A stretch of 64,000 nucleotides of DNA from Orobanche coerulescens (GCA_033398695.1 JAWKAU010000044.1:558001-622000), one strand, 5' to 3'. Shown: positions 46,501 through 59,085, counted from the first letter of the stretch. Program-made: numbers and translations. Notes: generated by a model from the sequence alone, not told the origin.

Positions 46501-47527
46501 AGAGAAGCTTGACTTAAGATCTGACAAGGTGAGGATAATCCTTTCAATCTTAAGATCATCTTATGGAGCAAATTCTTGGGAAAATCGATGATGGTGTGCG
46601 AACAAGGAGAAATGTGAATGATTTCCTAAACAATATTGCATTCATTTCTCTTACGCCCAAAGAACATAGACGAAGCTATAAATGATGAAAATTGGGCTAT
46701 TGCTATGCAACAGAGCTCAATCAATTCGAGATAAACAAAGTATGGGAATTAGTTCCAGACCTAAGACAAAACAATCATCGGTACAAAATGGGTTCATAAA
46801 GTAAAAACCTACGATAATGGTCTCCCAAAGAAGAATAAATCAAGATTGGTTGCTCAAGAATACAATAAACAGGAAGGGTTAGATTATGAAGAAATCTTTG
46901 CTCATGTTGCCCGTGTTGAGGCTATTCGCCTTCTGTGTGCCTTTGCCGCCTATAAGAAGATCAAACTCCATCAAATGGATGTAAAAAGCGCGTTTTTAAA
47001 CGGTGTCATCCTGGAGGAAGTGTACGTCAAGCAACCGCCAGGATTTGAAGACTATGATCATCCAGATCATGTATACAAGCTCCATAAAGCTCTCTATGGA
47101 TTAAAACAAGCTCCGAGAGCATGGTATAAACGTCTAAGCTCTTTTCTTATTTCTAATGGGTATAAAAGAGGTAACATTGATAATACCCTATCTATCAAAA
47201 ACTATGGTGATAATATGCTTATATGTCATATATATGTAGACGATATTGATTTTGGTGAAACTAACTAATCTCTGTCCATAGAATATTCAAATCTTATGAA
47301 GGAGAATTCAAATGAGTATGATGGGAGAGTTAAAATACTTTCTGACTCAAAATTAAGCAACTCAAAGACGGAATATTCATTGACCAATCTAAGTACGTCA
47401 ATGAGCTCCTAAAGAAATTTAAGATGGAAGGATGCAAAGAAATTTCTACTCCTATGTCCTCCACTCTTAAACTCGACAAAGACGAGAAAGGTAAGCCTAT
47501 CGACTGTAAACAAGATCGAGGTATGAT
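43503..47527 (+). pseudogene. Copia-2 gag-pol, decayed and interrupted
   Basis: Gag starts at ATG 43503, shifts frame near 43575 and continues as KMSIFIRAHDIEIWKVIDFG, with a zinc knuckle remnant CGVSGHFAKDC whose first cysteine is lost. Protease follows with WYVDSGCSNHMSGNE near 45187. The integrase core has RSDHGGEFESNEF and RMPQQNGVVERKNLSLEEI. The reverse transcriptase (46846-47268) has [34 protein letters not shown] and [12 protein letters not shown] with both aspartates. More than ten stops or shifts are spread along it. The frame is cut at RGMI (47527), where the minus-strand Tekay element is inserted. The remainder of pol and the 3' LTR are not in the window. Confidence 0.88.
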
Positions 47528-48077
47528 TGTAACACCCCAAATCACAAATGGGACATTACACGCCGTAGAACCTTCATGAGGTCTACCAAAGCTAACACAT
47601 AACACACAATCAATATGAAATCCCAAAAGACACAATCATCATAGTAAAATAGGCCGTGGCCTCGCCAAAACATTTTAAGCAAGTATCGAAGAGTGTAACC
47701 CCACATGAATCCATTGCCATGCAGGGGACATCACCAATTTATAAAACACTCAGTCTAACTCCAACATCAAGATAAATGCAATAGTAAAACATAAAACACG
47801 ACTCGAGCCACATCATCATGCTGGTCCATCCTTTGCATGCATATCCCGTACGCCTCCTGCTCGACCAAGACTAAATGCATAAGACGATTTCCGCCATTTA
47901 AGGGGTTAGCATTCGAATAGCTAGTGCAAGTACACAATTACACTACATTATATACATACACGATTCGACACAAGCGATCCATTTGAGAAAAACAGTTGAA
48001 GTCAATATTCCGGAATATCACATTTACACCAAAATAGTATATTATCAAGTTTTCCAATCACAACTATCCACGCTTGG

Positions 48078-48305
48078 TAACCCGCGGCCGTACCCATTAG
48101 TATCGACCCCCAGAGGCCCCGTTGGACCGTCCCCGGGTGAGAAACCACTTCTGCGGCTGTACCCATTAGTATCGGCCCCCAGAGGTCCCGTCGAACCATC
48201 CCTGGGTGGAAGAACATCAACACACGCACCCAAGTCCACTTCCGTGGCCGTACCCATTAGTATCGGCCCCCAGAGGTCCCGTCGAACCATCCCCGGGTGG
48301 AAGAA
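48078..48305 (-). repeat. U5 tandem repeat (Tekay-minus)
   Basis: Three copies on the plus strand of CGGC(C/T)GTACCCATTAGTATC then GRCCCCCAGAGG(C/T)CCCGT, spaced about 75-85 bp. The minus-strand core GACGGGACC parallels the GACGGGGTC core of Tekay-1 and GACGGGATC of LARD. Confidence 0.85.
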
Positions 48306-48920
48306 CATCAACACACATTCATTCAATAACACAATTTACATCATTCACATCAAAACCGTATACACACAATGAAATGTAATATATGTACTTGCCTCGGATA
48401 ACACGACGTGAAGGAAAACGGTGAAAGAAAAGGTTTCGGCCCGGATGATCTTCACGAATCCGATCCTAACACAATAACAATACACAACTAATCTCAATAT
48501 TGTGAAAACGTAGGAATCCATCCTAGTTCTACCCAACGGAACACTTCGCCGGACAATACGAGGTTATAATCGGTTCCCCTCTATCAACAGAGAAAAATAT
48601 CGAATTCAATCCGCAAAACCGCAAGAGAAGTAAAGGATAGAGATTATACTATCAAAATCTAACAATCGTAAGGGCCAATCGGACTAGAAGGGTAAAAATC
48701 AAAACAAAACCCCCAAATCCCCAAAAGTTAGGGTTCTAACGAAATATACCTCGATTAGACGATGAACAATGGAAGATTTGATGCTAGAGTGATGATATGA
48801 TGCCCCAAAATCGCTTCTCAACCGAGGTCGATGAAAATCGGACGAACCCTAGGCCAGAAATCGCTCCCGTCACGAAGGAAGTGAAGGAAGTGAAAAAGAA
48901 TGAGAAGAAACCCACGCCAG

Positions 48921-49095
48921 CTTTATTATATCAAGACAGATCAGAATATCAACACCATTACGGACGTAATGGTGTTCACGACCTCACCGCCCAGCCACAC
49001 ATTCGCTACGACCGCTACACAACGGGTATTACGGCCGTAATGTATGAAGACTTACGGCCGTAATGCACATCAACTTACGGCCGTAATGCATGTCC
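48921..49095 (-). promoter_or_regulatory. TTACGGCCGTAA palindrome array and TATA box (Tekay-minus)
   Basis: Four units: CCATTACGGACGTAATGG (about 48956), ATTACGGCCGTAAT (about 49028), TTACGGCCGTAATG (about 49052) and TTACGGCCGTAATG (about 49075). TTACGGCCGTAA is a perfect palindrome. On the minus strand the array ends about 24 bp upstream of GATATAATAAAG. Confidence 0.8.
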
Positions 49096-49624
49096 GGCAA
49101 GCAGCCCGCCCGATCCGAAATGCCAACAACCGGAATGAAAACATGAGAAACCAAACCACATATATACGAGGATTTAATAGACGAGATAGGCACAAAAACT
49201 ATCACAAGTCTCCTACCGTCCGAAGGTCAAGATAGACGAGTATTAACAACAACACCCCAAATTAATAAGAATTACAAAAATAATCCAAACGTCCGAATTT
49301 CACGATACGACGCCTGATTAACAATCCAAACCCATGACATGAGCAACTCCACCATATGAACTCATGAAAACAGAGAAATAATGAAATCGAACGAGTTTTA
49401 CGAGAATCGAATGTACATGCGATAAAACACGACTATAAATGAAATTACGTAAGAACATATCCGAAACTCGCCCAAATGGAAAAACTTAAAGAACAAACTA
49501 GATTCATAATCCCAAAATAGTGATAAGCGAGTTGTTCAAACGAACATACACCAAATATAGAAATTACCAAAAATAGAAGGTACTGATATTACATTCTCCT
49601 CTAAAATAAGTTTCATCCCGAAAC

Positions 49625-52600
49625 TTACAACGCAAATAACTCGTGGTATCTCGAATTCATACTCTCTTCCGTCTCCGACGTGGCTTCCTCGGATCCATGC
49701 CTCGACCATTGCACTTTAACCAAAGGAATGGTTTTGTGCATGAGTTGCTTCACCCGACACTCTAAGATCTGGATCGGCCTCTCCTCGATGGTAATGTCGG
49801 GTCCCAACTCGATCTCTCCAAAATCAATAATATGGCTCGGGTCCCAGACGTACTTCCTAAGCCGAGAAACATGAAACACGTTATGCACATGACCCAAGGA
49901 CGGCGGCAATCATAACCGATATATAAGCTCTCCAATTCTCTCCAAAATCTCGAATGGTCCAATATATTCGACTAAGTTTACCCTTCCACCAAGCGGTAAA
50001 CTCCCCATGTAGGCGACACCTTACAACACATGGTCTCCCACCCCAAACGCCAACGGCCGGTGACGCCAGATCGCATAATATTTCGCCGACTGATACCAAC
50101 ATCCTATCACGAATTAGAGCAATCTTCTCTCGCCTCAACTACCAAATCTGCCTTGCCAATTAGCTCGGATGCATCATCCCAACACAACGGCGATCTGCAC
50201 CTCCTGCCATACAATGCCTCAAATGATGCCATTTTGATCGAGGCGTGCCAACTATTGTTGTATGTGAACTCGATCAATGGCAAGTGCGACTCCCAATCAT
50301 CCTTCCAATCCAAAGCACAAGCTCCCAACATATCCTCCAGTGTCTGTATCGTCCGCTCAGACTGTCCGTCTTTCTGAGGGTGGTAGGATGTACTGAGTCT
50401 CAACTCAGTCCCCAAGGCTCAATGAACGGTCTGCCAAAAATGTGATATAAATCGGCCATCCCGATCCGAAACAATACTCTTAGGAGTTCCATGCAACCTC
50501 ACGATCTCCACAATGAATACCCGCGCTAGTCTCTCTGGCCCCCAAGTATCCTTAATACCTGTAAATGAGCCGATTTGGTTAGTCGATCGATAATAACCCA
50601 AATCATGTTCATTCCACCGAGTCCTTGGCATACCGGTAATAAAATCCATGGAAATGTCCTCCCACTTCCACTTCGAATATGAAGTGGTCGCACACACTGC
50701 TGGTCGCCGATGCTCAATCTTAACTCGCCGATGTGTTAAACACCTCGATACAAACCTGCTCACATCCGTCTTCAAATTGCTCCACCAAGAGTTACTCCTT
50801 ACATCCTTGTACATTTTGCTCGCACTGTGGTGTATGGAGTAAGGTGTAGTATGAGCCTCACTCAAGATCTTCTCGTCTCAACTCAAAGTCATTCTGCACA
50901 CATAATCGCCGTGAAATCTCAAAACTCCATCATCCAAGATCACAAACCTGTGGGCTTTCCCTTCCTCACATCCTCCTCAATCGACTAAAAACGGATCATC
51001 ATACTATTTCGCCTTGATATCATCGCTAAGGACAAAGTGATTTCCAATGCACATAATCGACCTGAACTCTATGAACCCAAACCTCGATATCCTGACAAAT
51101 CAAATCCCGATAGATCCTGCGCTGTGGTGTAAGTATCTCTAACATCTGTAACGCCATCGGCTTCCGACTCAACGCATCAGCCTTACCCGGATGGTAAAGT
51201 ATCTCGAGGTCGTAATGTTTAATTAGCTCCAACCACCTACACTGTCTCATATTCAACTCTTTCTGACTGAAGATGTACTTCAGACTCTTGTGATCCATGT
51301 AAATCTTACACGACGATCCATAGAGATAGTGCCTCCAGATTTTTAAAGCAAAGACGATCATGCTAACTCTAAATCATGCGTAGGTAATTTGCTTCGTAAG
51401 GTTTCAACTGTCGGACGCATAAGCAATAACCCTATCTCTCTCGCATCAAAACAAATCCGAGCCGAGGCCCGAAGCATCACTATACACCACGAAATCCTCG
51501 TTCCCGAGGCAATGCTAAAATGGGTGCGAGTCACTGCCTCTTCAACTCACAAAACTATCCCGTCTATCTCGCGGTCCACTCGAACTTCCGAGTCTTCTCG
51601 GAGTAGCCGAGTGAGTGGTCTAGCGATCTTATAGAATCCTCGACAAATCTACTGTAATAGCCTCGCAAGTCCCGTAAAACTCCTTACCTCCTTCACATTC
51701 TTAGGCGGTTCCCACGCCATCACCGCTCTATCTTCTCGCGGATCTACTCGAACTCCCTCTCGCCAAGTCACATGCCCGAGGAATATCACTTCCTTGAGCC
51801 AAAACGCACACTTAGAGAACTTCGCGTACAACTGCTCAGCTCTCAAAATGTCTAGCATAATCCGGAGATGTAAGGCGTGCTCCTCCCGACTCCAGGAATA
51901 GATAAGAATGTCATTGATAAAGACGACTACGAATTTGTACAGATACTCAATAAAAACCTTGTTCATCAAATGCATGAACATTGCTGGGGCATTGGTTAGC
52001 CCGAAAGGCATAACCACAAACTTGTAATGGCCATATCTGGTCCGAAAAGCAGCTTTCGGTATATCATTGTCCCGAATCCTCAACTGGTAGTAGCCCGATC
52101 GTAAATCAATCTTCGAGAAGACTGTCGCTCCCTGAAGCTGATCAAACAAATCATCGATCCTGGGCAGAGGGTACTTGTTTTTTATGGTTAACTTGTTTAT
52201 TCTCAATAATCGATGCATAAACGAAGCGATTCATCCTTCTTCTTAACAAAAACTACAGCGCACTCCAAGGCAATGCGCTTGGTCGAATATACCCTTTATC
52301 TAACAACTCTCCCAACTGCTTCTTCAACTCTAACATCTCCGACGGTGCCATACGGCACGATGCTCGAGAAACAGGGGCCGCGCTCAGCTCTAGATCAATA
52401 GGAAACTCAACCTCCCGCCGTGGTGGTAATCCCGCAAGTCATCCGGAAAAACGCTGGATACTCGCTAACGATCGGAATCAAGACATGTCAACTCCACCAT
52501 CTTCCGCCTTCGTAGCGTAACACCAATAGCCGACGCAACCCCGGTTCAGAAGTTTCATCGCCTTCAAGGCGCTAATCACACTTCCCGACCTACCCGGCTT

Positions 52601-54188
52601 ACAACCGACGAGAGTATGCTCGGTGCCGTCCTCGGCCACTATCGAGATGGTACGAGTCCGATAGTTCATGATAGCACCGTGACGATCCAACCAATCGTCC
52701 CCGAGGATCAAATACTCACCTTTAAGGTCTATAACAATGAGATTCGAGGGCCAATCTCGGCTCCCGATCCTCACTGGGCAATCCCTAACGTCCCGGTCCC
52801 CAACCATATGATCCCCGCTAGGCATGCCCACTACAAACGGTTCACACTCGAACAAGCAGTCAAAACCAATACGACTCACACAATCCGAAGCAATAAAGGA
52901 GTGGGTAGCACCCGAATCAAAAAGTACTGAAACTGGATGAGAAAGGATCTGAGTGGTACTCGACGCCACCGAACGTCCGCCTCCTCTCGTGCGCCTCATA
53001 TGATACAATCGGGGGTGTACACCCTTGGTTTAATTCCATGCCTTATGATGAAAGTGGAGTAACTGGAGGCCGTGCTCATTCCGAACTGGTGGTAGTCTGA
53101 GCTCGCGACCTTGGTGGCCCTCTCGAAATGAACCGCCCGATGCCCGGTCTGTCCGCAAGTAAATCAAGTAACTAATGGAAATGGGCAATCCTTCATCACA
53201 TGATCATACTAATCGCAATTAAAACAAACTCTCCCGCAGATGCAACAGATCGACCGAATCTGCTACCCCGTGATCCACCGGCCCGACGAAACGGCCTCTT
53301 CCTGCATGTAGGAGCAGATCGAGACCTCAAAATCGCCACTCTTACCACCGAGAAACCGCGCAGTCTTCGCTTTTAGTTTCAGAACCCGACTCTGATTCCG
53401 GGATAGCCATCTCGATCACTAGGGCGCGATCCTGGTATTCCTTCAAGGTGGCACACATGAGCGGTGCCATACTCTGCCTGATATGCGGTTTCATGCGCAT
53501 ATTGAAATAACGGATTTTATCGGCCTCAGTCCTTACCTGAGCCTTCACGAACCTCAACTGTTGATTGTAAGAGATAATGGACTGAGAAATCGGCACATCC
53601 TGAGGTGTGGCAGTGAAGAACTCCACAATCCTGCGTTCTTTGACTGGCGATGGACAATATTCTGCTTCCATAGCAGCCTTGAATTCCTCCCAAGTGGCTC
53701 GGCGGTCTCTGGGCGCCACAGCCTCCCACCATTCTGCAGCTTCCTTATCCAGGAGGTACTGAGCAATATGTACCCTCCTGTCATCGGGACAAGCTACGGC
53801 ATCAAAAGTCCTGCTCAACTGAAAGAGCCAATTCTCCCAACCGAGGGAGTCAGAAGATCCATAGAAACGAGGAGGGTGCATCTTAGTCACCGTCTGAAGC
53901 CACCTACTAGCTTCTTCCTCAGGAGTCGGGGGCGGATTATGGCGTCCTCCCTGAGATATCTAGGCTACCAACTGGTGAAGTACGGCAGTATCCCCGGCGT
54001 CAGCATTATTACCCTAAGATAGATCCCGATCGACCGACATATCCCGCCGCCTGCCGAGCTCGTGGTAGAGTGCTCAGACCGACTCGAGGCCAAATCAGAG
54101 AGGATCGAGAAAGTGGGACTTCCTCATTAAAGACTCGACCACGGCCTCTGATGCGTCCCCTAGCTTGTCTACCACGACCTCTCAACAT
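49625..54188 (-). pseudogene. Tekay-like Ty3 gag-pol, decayed (Tekay-minus)
   Basis: Reading the minus strand: the gag start at 54188 (MLRGRGRQARGRIRGRGRV), a gag core 53890-53342 (FYGSSDSLGWENWLFQL), a zinc knuckle broken by a stop near 53225 (C..CD*YDHVMKDC), and protease SVLFDSGATHSFIASD (53008-52478). The reverse transcriptase, 52218-51649, has [15 protein letters not shown] and [13 protein letters not shown]; the active-site FIDD reads FIND. RNase H is partial (DHKSLKYIF). The integrase (50865-50107) has MYKDVRSNSWWSNLK, SDRDGRFISHFW and HPQKDGQSERTIQTL. The chromodomain IPLVKVQWSRHGSEEAT stops at 49625. Several shifts separate the pieces. The order and type-II chromodomain place it in Tekay/Del. 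Confidence 0.9.
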
Positions 54189-54429
54189 ACCAAGAAAAGA
54201 TATGAAAGGAACAAGATCAAAAATTCACAATTTGCAAAGTCGGTACCATAATTCACAATCCAAACAACACAAGGAAATGAATTACGTAAACATAAGAGTT
54301 CGTGGAGACTTACAACATGGGTCGCACGAAGAGATGGTAGCACAATGATATTAGGCTCAACAACCGACTCTAACGACACGACCGATGCACTCCAAAATTA
54401 ACCGACAACCTAGGTATTCATAACCTAAG

Positions 54430-54443
54430 GCTCTAATACCATA
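54430..54443 (-). other. Primer-binding site of Tekay-minus
   Basis: The minus strand reads ATGGTATTAGAGCC, a one-base variant of the initiator-methionine tRNA complement, two bases inside the 5' LTR end at 54446. Confidence 0.8.
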
Positions 54444-54445
54444 AA

Positions 54446-54942
54446 TGTAACACCCCAAATCACAAATGGGACATTACACGCCGTAGAACCTTCATGAGTT
54501 CTACCAAAGCTAACACATAACACACAATCCGAATTTGAATCCCAAAAGACACAATCATCGTAGTAAAATAGGCCGTGGCCTCGCCAAAACATTTTAATCA
54601 ATATCAAGAGTGTAACTCCACATGAATCCATTGCCACGCAGGGACTTAACCAATTTATAAAACACTCACTAACTCCAACATCAAGATAAATGCAATAGTA
54701 AAACATAAAACACGACTCGAGCCTCATCATCATGCCGGTCCATCCTCTCGCATGCATATCCCGTGCGCCTTGGCTCGATCAAGACATGAAATGCATAAGA
54801 TGCATTTCCCCATTTAAGGGGTTAGCATTCAATAGCTAGTGCAAATACACAATTATACTACATTATATACATACACGATTCGACACAAGCGATTCATTTG
54901 AGAAAACAATGAAGTCAATATTCCTAATATCACATTTACACT
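54446..54942 (-). repeat. Tekay-minus 5' LTR, truncated
   Basis: It is nearly identical to 47528-48022 for about 497 bp (TGTAACACCCCAAATCACAA onward). Identity stops after AATATCACATTTACAC. The remaining 1.5 kb of the LTR is missing from the window, replaced by unrelated sequence, so the element was truncated or interrupted there. Confidence 0.85.
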
Positions 54943-55503
54943 GCTTGCTACCCAAAATATTATCCAAGATAGATATTGTCAGAATGGATGGATAGAAAAC
55001 AAAGTGCGAGAGCACTTCCGTAGAGAAAGTAAATAACACAAGATTTGCCGGGTTGTTAGTCCTGGCTTGAATGCTCTCGAGATGTTATTAATATAAATAC
55101 TTTAGAGTACAAATATTAATGTTAGAACACTATTACAATGAGTGTAACGATTCTAGTTATCTTAGCTAGCGAGCGTGTAGATTGCCTAAGAACCAGATAT
55201 GATGCTCGTGAGTTCTTATAACAACGTTGATGAGCCGTGATGACCGTGAGAAATCGTTAGTCTCTCACGGTGTAGTCAGATGCCGGAGCTCCCGACTTGT
55301 AAGTCTCTTCGACCAGGCCGTGGAGACTTCGCCTCCGCCGACCGTCTTCTGGTTGAGAGGTGCTGAGAGAGAAATCCTGAGATAGATTCGGGACAGGAAC
55401 CCGGGAACACGAAAGTGTGTATGTATTCTGAAAGTATTTTCCACTTGGTAGGGATGAATTGCCAACTGAATTTTACAACCTTTCTCCAGTTGCTGGAGGT
55501 TCT

Positions 55504-56135
55504 CTATTTATAGGACTGGGTCATGCTGGGCGATCGCCGCTGCCGTATTATAATAAGCGGGCTATCGTCTTTAGCACATGGGCTGGTCCCTTTAAAGTCT
55601 GCATGAGTTGCCGGCAGCCACTGTGCGGTCCAATGGGAAGTCTGCACGCGTCTCGAAGTCATTGCCACGGCGGTCCCACCTTGTACCTTTCGGCGGGTCT
55701 CTGCAGGTGATAAGGTGGTGACACTGTGGGTCAACGATCCATGAAATGCGGCGCCTGCCGCGATCTCGCACATGGCATTGATTTGAGATCCAGCTTCATA
55801 GACTTTGACGGACGAGGGTCTCTGTCGCGGCACAGACGTCCGTCTTAGGTCGGGTACCGAGACGATCGCTTGATACTGTAAGGCGATCGCCTTGAGAGTC
55901 GATCGCTAGATGTCCAAGGTGGATCTATCTCCGCTAGGCAAGTTCGCCATAAAGATGATTGGTCGTGACTTGGCCGCCGGCCTTGTAGTCGATCGCCCGT
56001 TGAGGTGAGTAAATCTCGACACAAGAATTGCCTCCCACCGCCTCCGATAATGGAAACGTGGGGTGAGGTGGTTCACGCCGCGATCGCTGAATTTTGACGA
56101 GCGACTCGCATTTTATCGAATCAAGCGATCGCTAT
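55504..56135 (-). promoter_or_regulatory. GCGATCGC palindrome array and TATA box
   Basis: GGCGATCGCC (55529-55538), ACGATCGCT (about 55862), AAGGCGATCGCCTT (55880-55893, a perfect 14-bp palindrome), TCGATCGC (about 55899 and 55989), CGCGATCGCT (about 56080) and AGCGATCGCT (56124-56133). The first lies 16 bp from the minus-strand TATA box. Further GATCGC copies run into the plus-strand frame to about 56915. Confidence 0.7.
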
Positions 56136-56529
56136 TGAGTGGATCGGCTTTGAACTCGGACGACCTAGATGGTCGCCGAAATGAGCGGAGATGGCAATGA
56201 TGCGAAAGTCTCAGTGACACGTGTCGATTCCCGTTGGGGAGTCTCGATGGTTAGGTGCGACTCCGCTCGCGCCCTGAAAGACGCTACGCGGGTTTCAAGT
56301 GAGTCATTTAATGCGACGGTTGCACTCCAACCCCGGGATTCTCCTTAATTACATGTGGTCTCGCCTCCTCCTATAAAAAGGCGCTGGGCTGCGGTGGTAA
56401 AGTCCCTTACGCGTTTTTACCTGAGAAAGAAGGATTTTGATAAAGAATATTTCAAGATCCGATCGCGATCGTCGATCGATTCCATCCTTGGTAAGAAAAC
56501 ACTCCTTTTCTCCTCTTCTAATTTCGAGA

Positions 56530-56987
56530 ATGTCCGGGACATCTTCTTCGCACGGAGTGGGCACCTCCTCCGCCATCGGGGCTTCCACCGTCCGGGAGAG
56601 CCTTCGTAGAATTTCATCTCGAGATCGCTCCCGGGTTATCCGCGCCGGTATCGATCCCGCGGAAGTCGAGGCGTTATTTAATGAGGCCGACGCCGCTAGG
56701 AGGCGGCGGTTGAGCGCAGACGCTCGCAGATGGAGAGAGATCTCGCGTGAGGGCCTACCGGGAGAAGCACAAGGCTTTCGCCGCATATGTGGCCTTTGCC
56801 GAGATTATGGAGAGGTTGGCCGCCCGCCTCCTAAGTTCAATTATCGGGATTACTCGATCGCTCATCCTTATCAACCTCCTAAGAGATCGCTTCCGGCCGT
56901 GCAACGATCGCCGTGGTCCCTGACAGATAAGGAGCTCGCAACCAGAAAGACTCCGCCGTCTGGAGGACGAGGTTTCATGTCCCTTCT
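56530..56987 (+). CDS. Unrecognised plus-strand frame, truncated
   Basis: From ATG 56530 the frame reads MSGTSSSHGVGTSSAIGAST, then an arginine-rich stretch (RESLRRISSRDRSRVIRAGI) and a helix-like DPAEVEALFNEADAARRRRL. Near 56755 another frame looks more protein-like (REKHKAFAAYVAFAEIMERL), suggesting a frameshift. A TATA box (about 56372), a leader and a possible donor GTAAGAA at 56491 precede it. At about 56987 the sequence becomes LARD-2 LTR, so the open frame beyond that point is not genuine. A serine-rich start with charged helices could be a gag-like protein of an unidentified element; no motif proves it. Confidence 0.3.
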
Positions 56988-57224
56988 GGATGTCATCAAA
57001 TCCCAAGACGATAACCGATCATTCATCAAAAGACAAATACCAAAGAAAATACTAACATACCTCAAGATATAAAATGCCACGACAATCATGTCACCTAATC
57101 CGAGGTCGATCAATACCACACACTGACATGGTCCTAACACAAGACCTACAAATGCATACTCATATGACAACGCCAATATGCTCAAAATAATAACAACAAT
57201 GTCTACTCAATGGAAATCCCATGA

Positions 57225-57550
57225 TCCAGTGGCCTTCAAAGATAGATCCCAAGATGATCCTACTAGATCAACACGAGGTGGATAACCAACGATATACATA
57301 TGCACAACAACACATGATAAAATCAATGATGCGAATCCACATGATTCCATCAACACAACACAGGTAATCCAACGATCCAGCGCCCTCAAGATATATCTCC
57401 ATGATGATCCCGCCGAACAACGCATGGTGGAAAACCTGGCCCAATGATCCGGCGCCTCAAAGATAGATCCTAAGATGATCCTGCTGACTAACACGAGGTG
57501 GACATCCGATCCAGCGCCCTCAGCATAGATCACACGATCCCATCGAATCA
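57225..57550 (-). repeat. U5 tandem repeat (LARD-2)
   Basis: About four copies of a 70-100 bp unit: on the plus strand GATCCAG(C/T)G(C/G)CCT..AAGATA followed by GATCC.A.GATGATCC and AACACGAGGTGGA. They correspond to the repeats at 22565-22815. Confidence 0.75.
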
Positions 57551-59085
57551 ACACAACATAAACAATATAATTATGCATACATATATACAAACCAATATGT
57601 TCATCAACATGAACAACATATGAATCAATAACACGAACGACACTATGACAAATCACTAGGACGACCTCATGTTCAACAACATGAATGACAATAAGCATGA
57701 TCAACATCATCAACACCAAACCAAAATCAAATTATGATACTTGCCCCGAGTCCTTCTAAGCAATCTCGATGTCAAATCATCACCAATGATTATTCTCAAT
57801 GCTCGCGATCCCAACGTACTCACTGACTATAGATAACTCGTATCTTCGCCTTTACCACAATGTATCCTCGATACCCAATTATGCCACTAGCGTATAAATT
57901 ATATACATTATTATTCAACTCCCAAAATCACAAAAACAAAATACAACCCAAATCTCCAGAATTTACAATAATAATCATTGCTATATGCATTATAAACGGA
58001 ATGAAACTGAAACCATTCATTAAATATTATAAACTGAGCAAGTAATAGCTTGCCTCGATACCGATACGATGATGACGAATCCGCTACCAATCACATTACC
58101 TTAGTCTACGAGCTCATCGGCCCTGACTAATGCAATTCACGAACATACTCGAACACGACCGCAACATATGGTTATATTCACTGATCAATAATCTCAACCT
58201 ATTACCATAATTCGATAAACAACAAGTTCAATAACAATCAATAACCGACATAATCAACCAATCGATCTCAACGGTTCAACGACACTTCGATCACATACAA
58301 AACCAAATAGTATAACTCAAACCATTACGAACTCATATCCACAATACGAACCAAAATCCGATAATCGATATTAACGATCAATATAACCAATCAGCAAACC
58401 CAAAGATTTCATAATATCTCGATTAACCACAAGTTCGAACAATCCAACTCAAACAATTATGAATTCATAACCAAAATACGATTACGGATATGAATGTAAA
58501 GGAAATCATATTCGGTGATCAATCACAATCTTTCCGGAATCCAAATTGATATCATGATTCGTATTTCATCAAGAACATACGAATTCTACCACTACAATCA
58601 ATGAACATTCAATCTTCATATCTAAAGATACCGATAATTCAACATACGATCATCTTGCTATGTTAAATTCATCAAGAAGTTCCTCAAGAATACTAAGTGC
58701 TTCGAAATCATGTTCATAGCCATCAAAACAACATAATTCGATATCCTTTAACATGTAGATAATCATCCAATTCGTAATCCAAGTCATGTATCATCGTATT
58801 CTTCAATATATACTTCACATAACCTCAAGAATCATAACAACAACACCCTAATCATCATCATACGAAGAAATTACGGATAACAATACCAAAAACCCGAAAT
58901 CAAGGTGTAGAGTTCATCACATACCTCAAGAATATGAATAACACAATCAAACTCTTCAAGAATCATCAATATCTTCATATCTCAAGCTCCAATACCATGT
59001 TTCCAAGCTCATAATCGACTTAGAAGGACTGAAAACTCCATCTCTGAGTGTTCAAGGCGAAACGAAATGAAATGACTAGATCCAC

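Larger units (their letters stand above)
47528..49593 (-). repeat. Tekay-minus 3' LTR, 2066 bp
   Basis: On the minus strand it starts TGTAATATCAGTACC, just after the polypurine tract AGAGGAGAA (49594-49602), and ends TGATTTGGGGTGTTACA. ATGAT at 47523-47527 is the left flank. It contains four ACGGCCGT-type palindromes, a minus-strand TATA box (48921-48932) and three U5 tandem repeats. Confidence 0.88.
54943..56987. mobile_element. Unidentified 2-kb segment with two oppositely oriented TATA boxes
   Basis: It lies between a truncated Tekay LTR and a truncated LARD copy. A minus-strand TATA box (CTATAAATAG, 55504-55513) leads away from an array of GCGATCGC palindromes; a plus-strand CCTATAAAAAGG (about 56370-56381) leads the other way. 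The minus-strand side resembles the R-U5 leader of an LTR; TGTAATTAAGGAG, starting at 56353 on the minus strand, could be an LTR start. No integrase or reverse transcriptase was found. It is clearly richer in GC than its neighbours. The class is unknown. Confidence 0.4.

Noticed and set aside
48797..49235. Plus-strand frames of 63-88 codons
   Set aside because: They lie inside the Tekay-minus LTR across the palindromes and the TATA box, with no protein similarity.
56988..57072. Last 28 codons of the plus-strand frame starting at 56437
   Set aside because: This part is homologous to non-coding LARD LTR sequence, so the open frame there is accidental.
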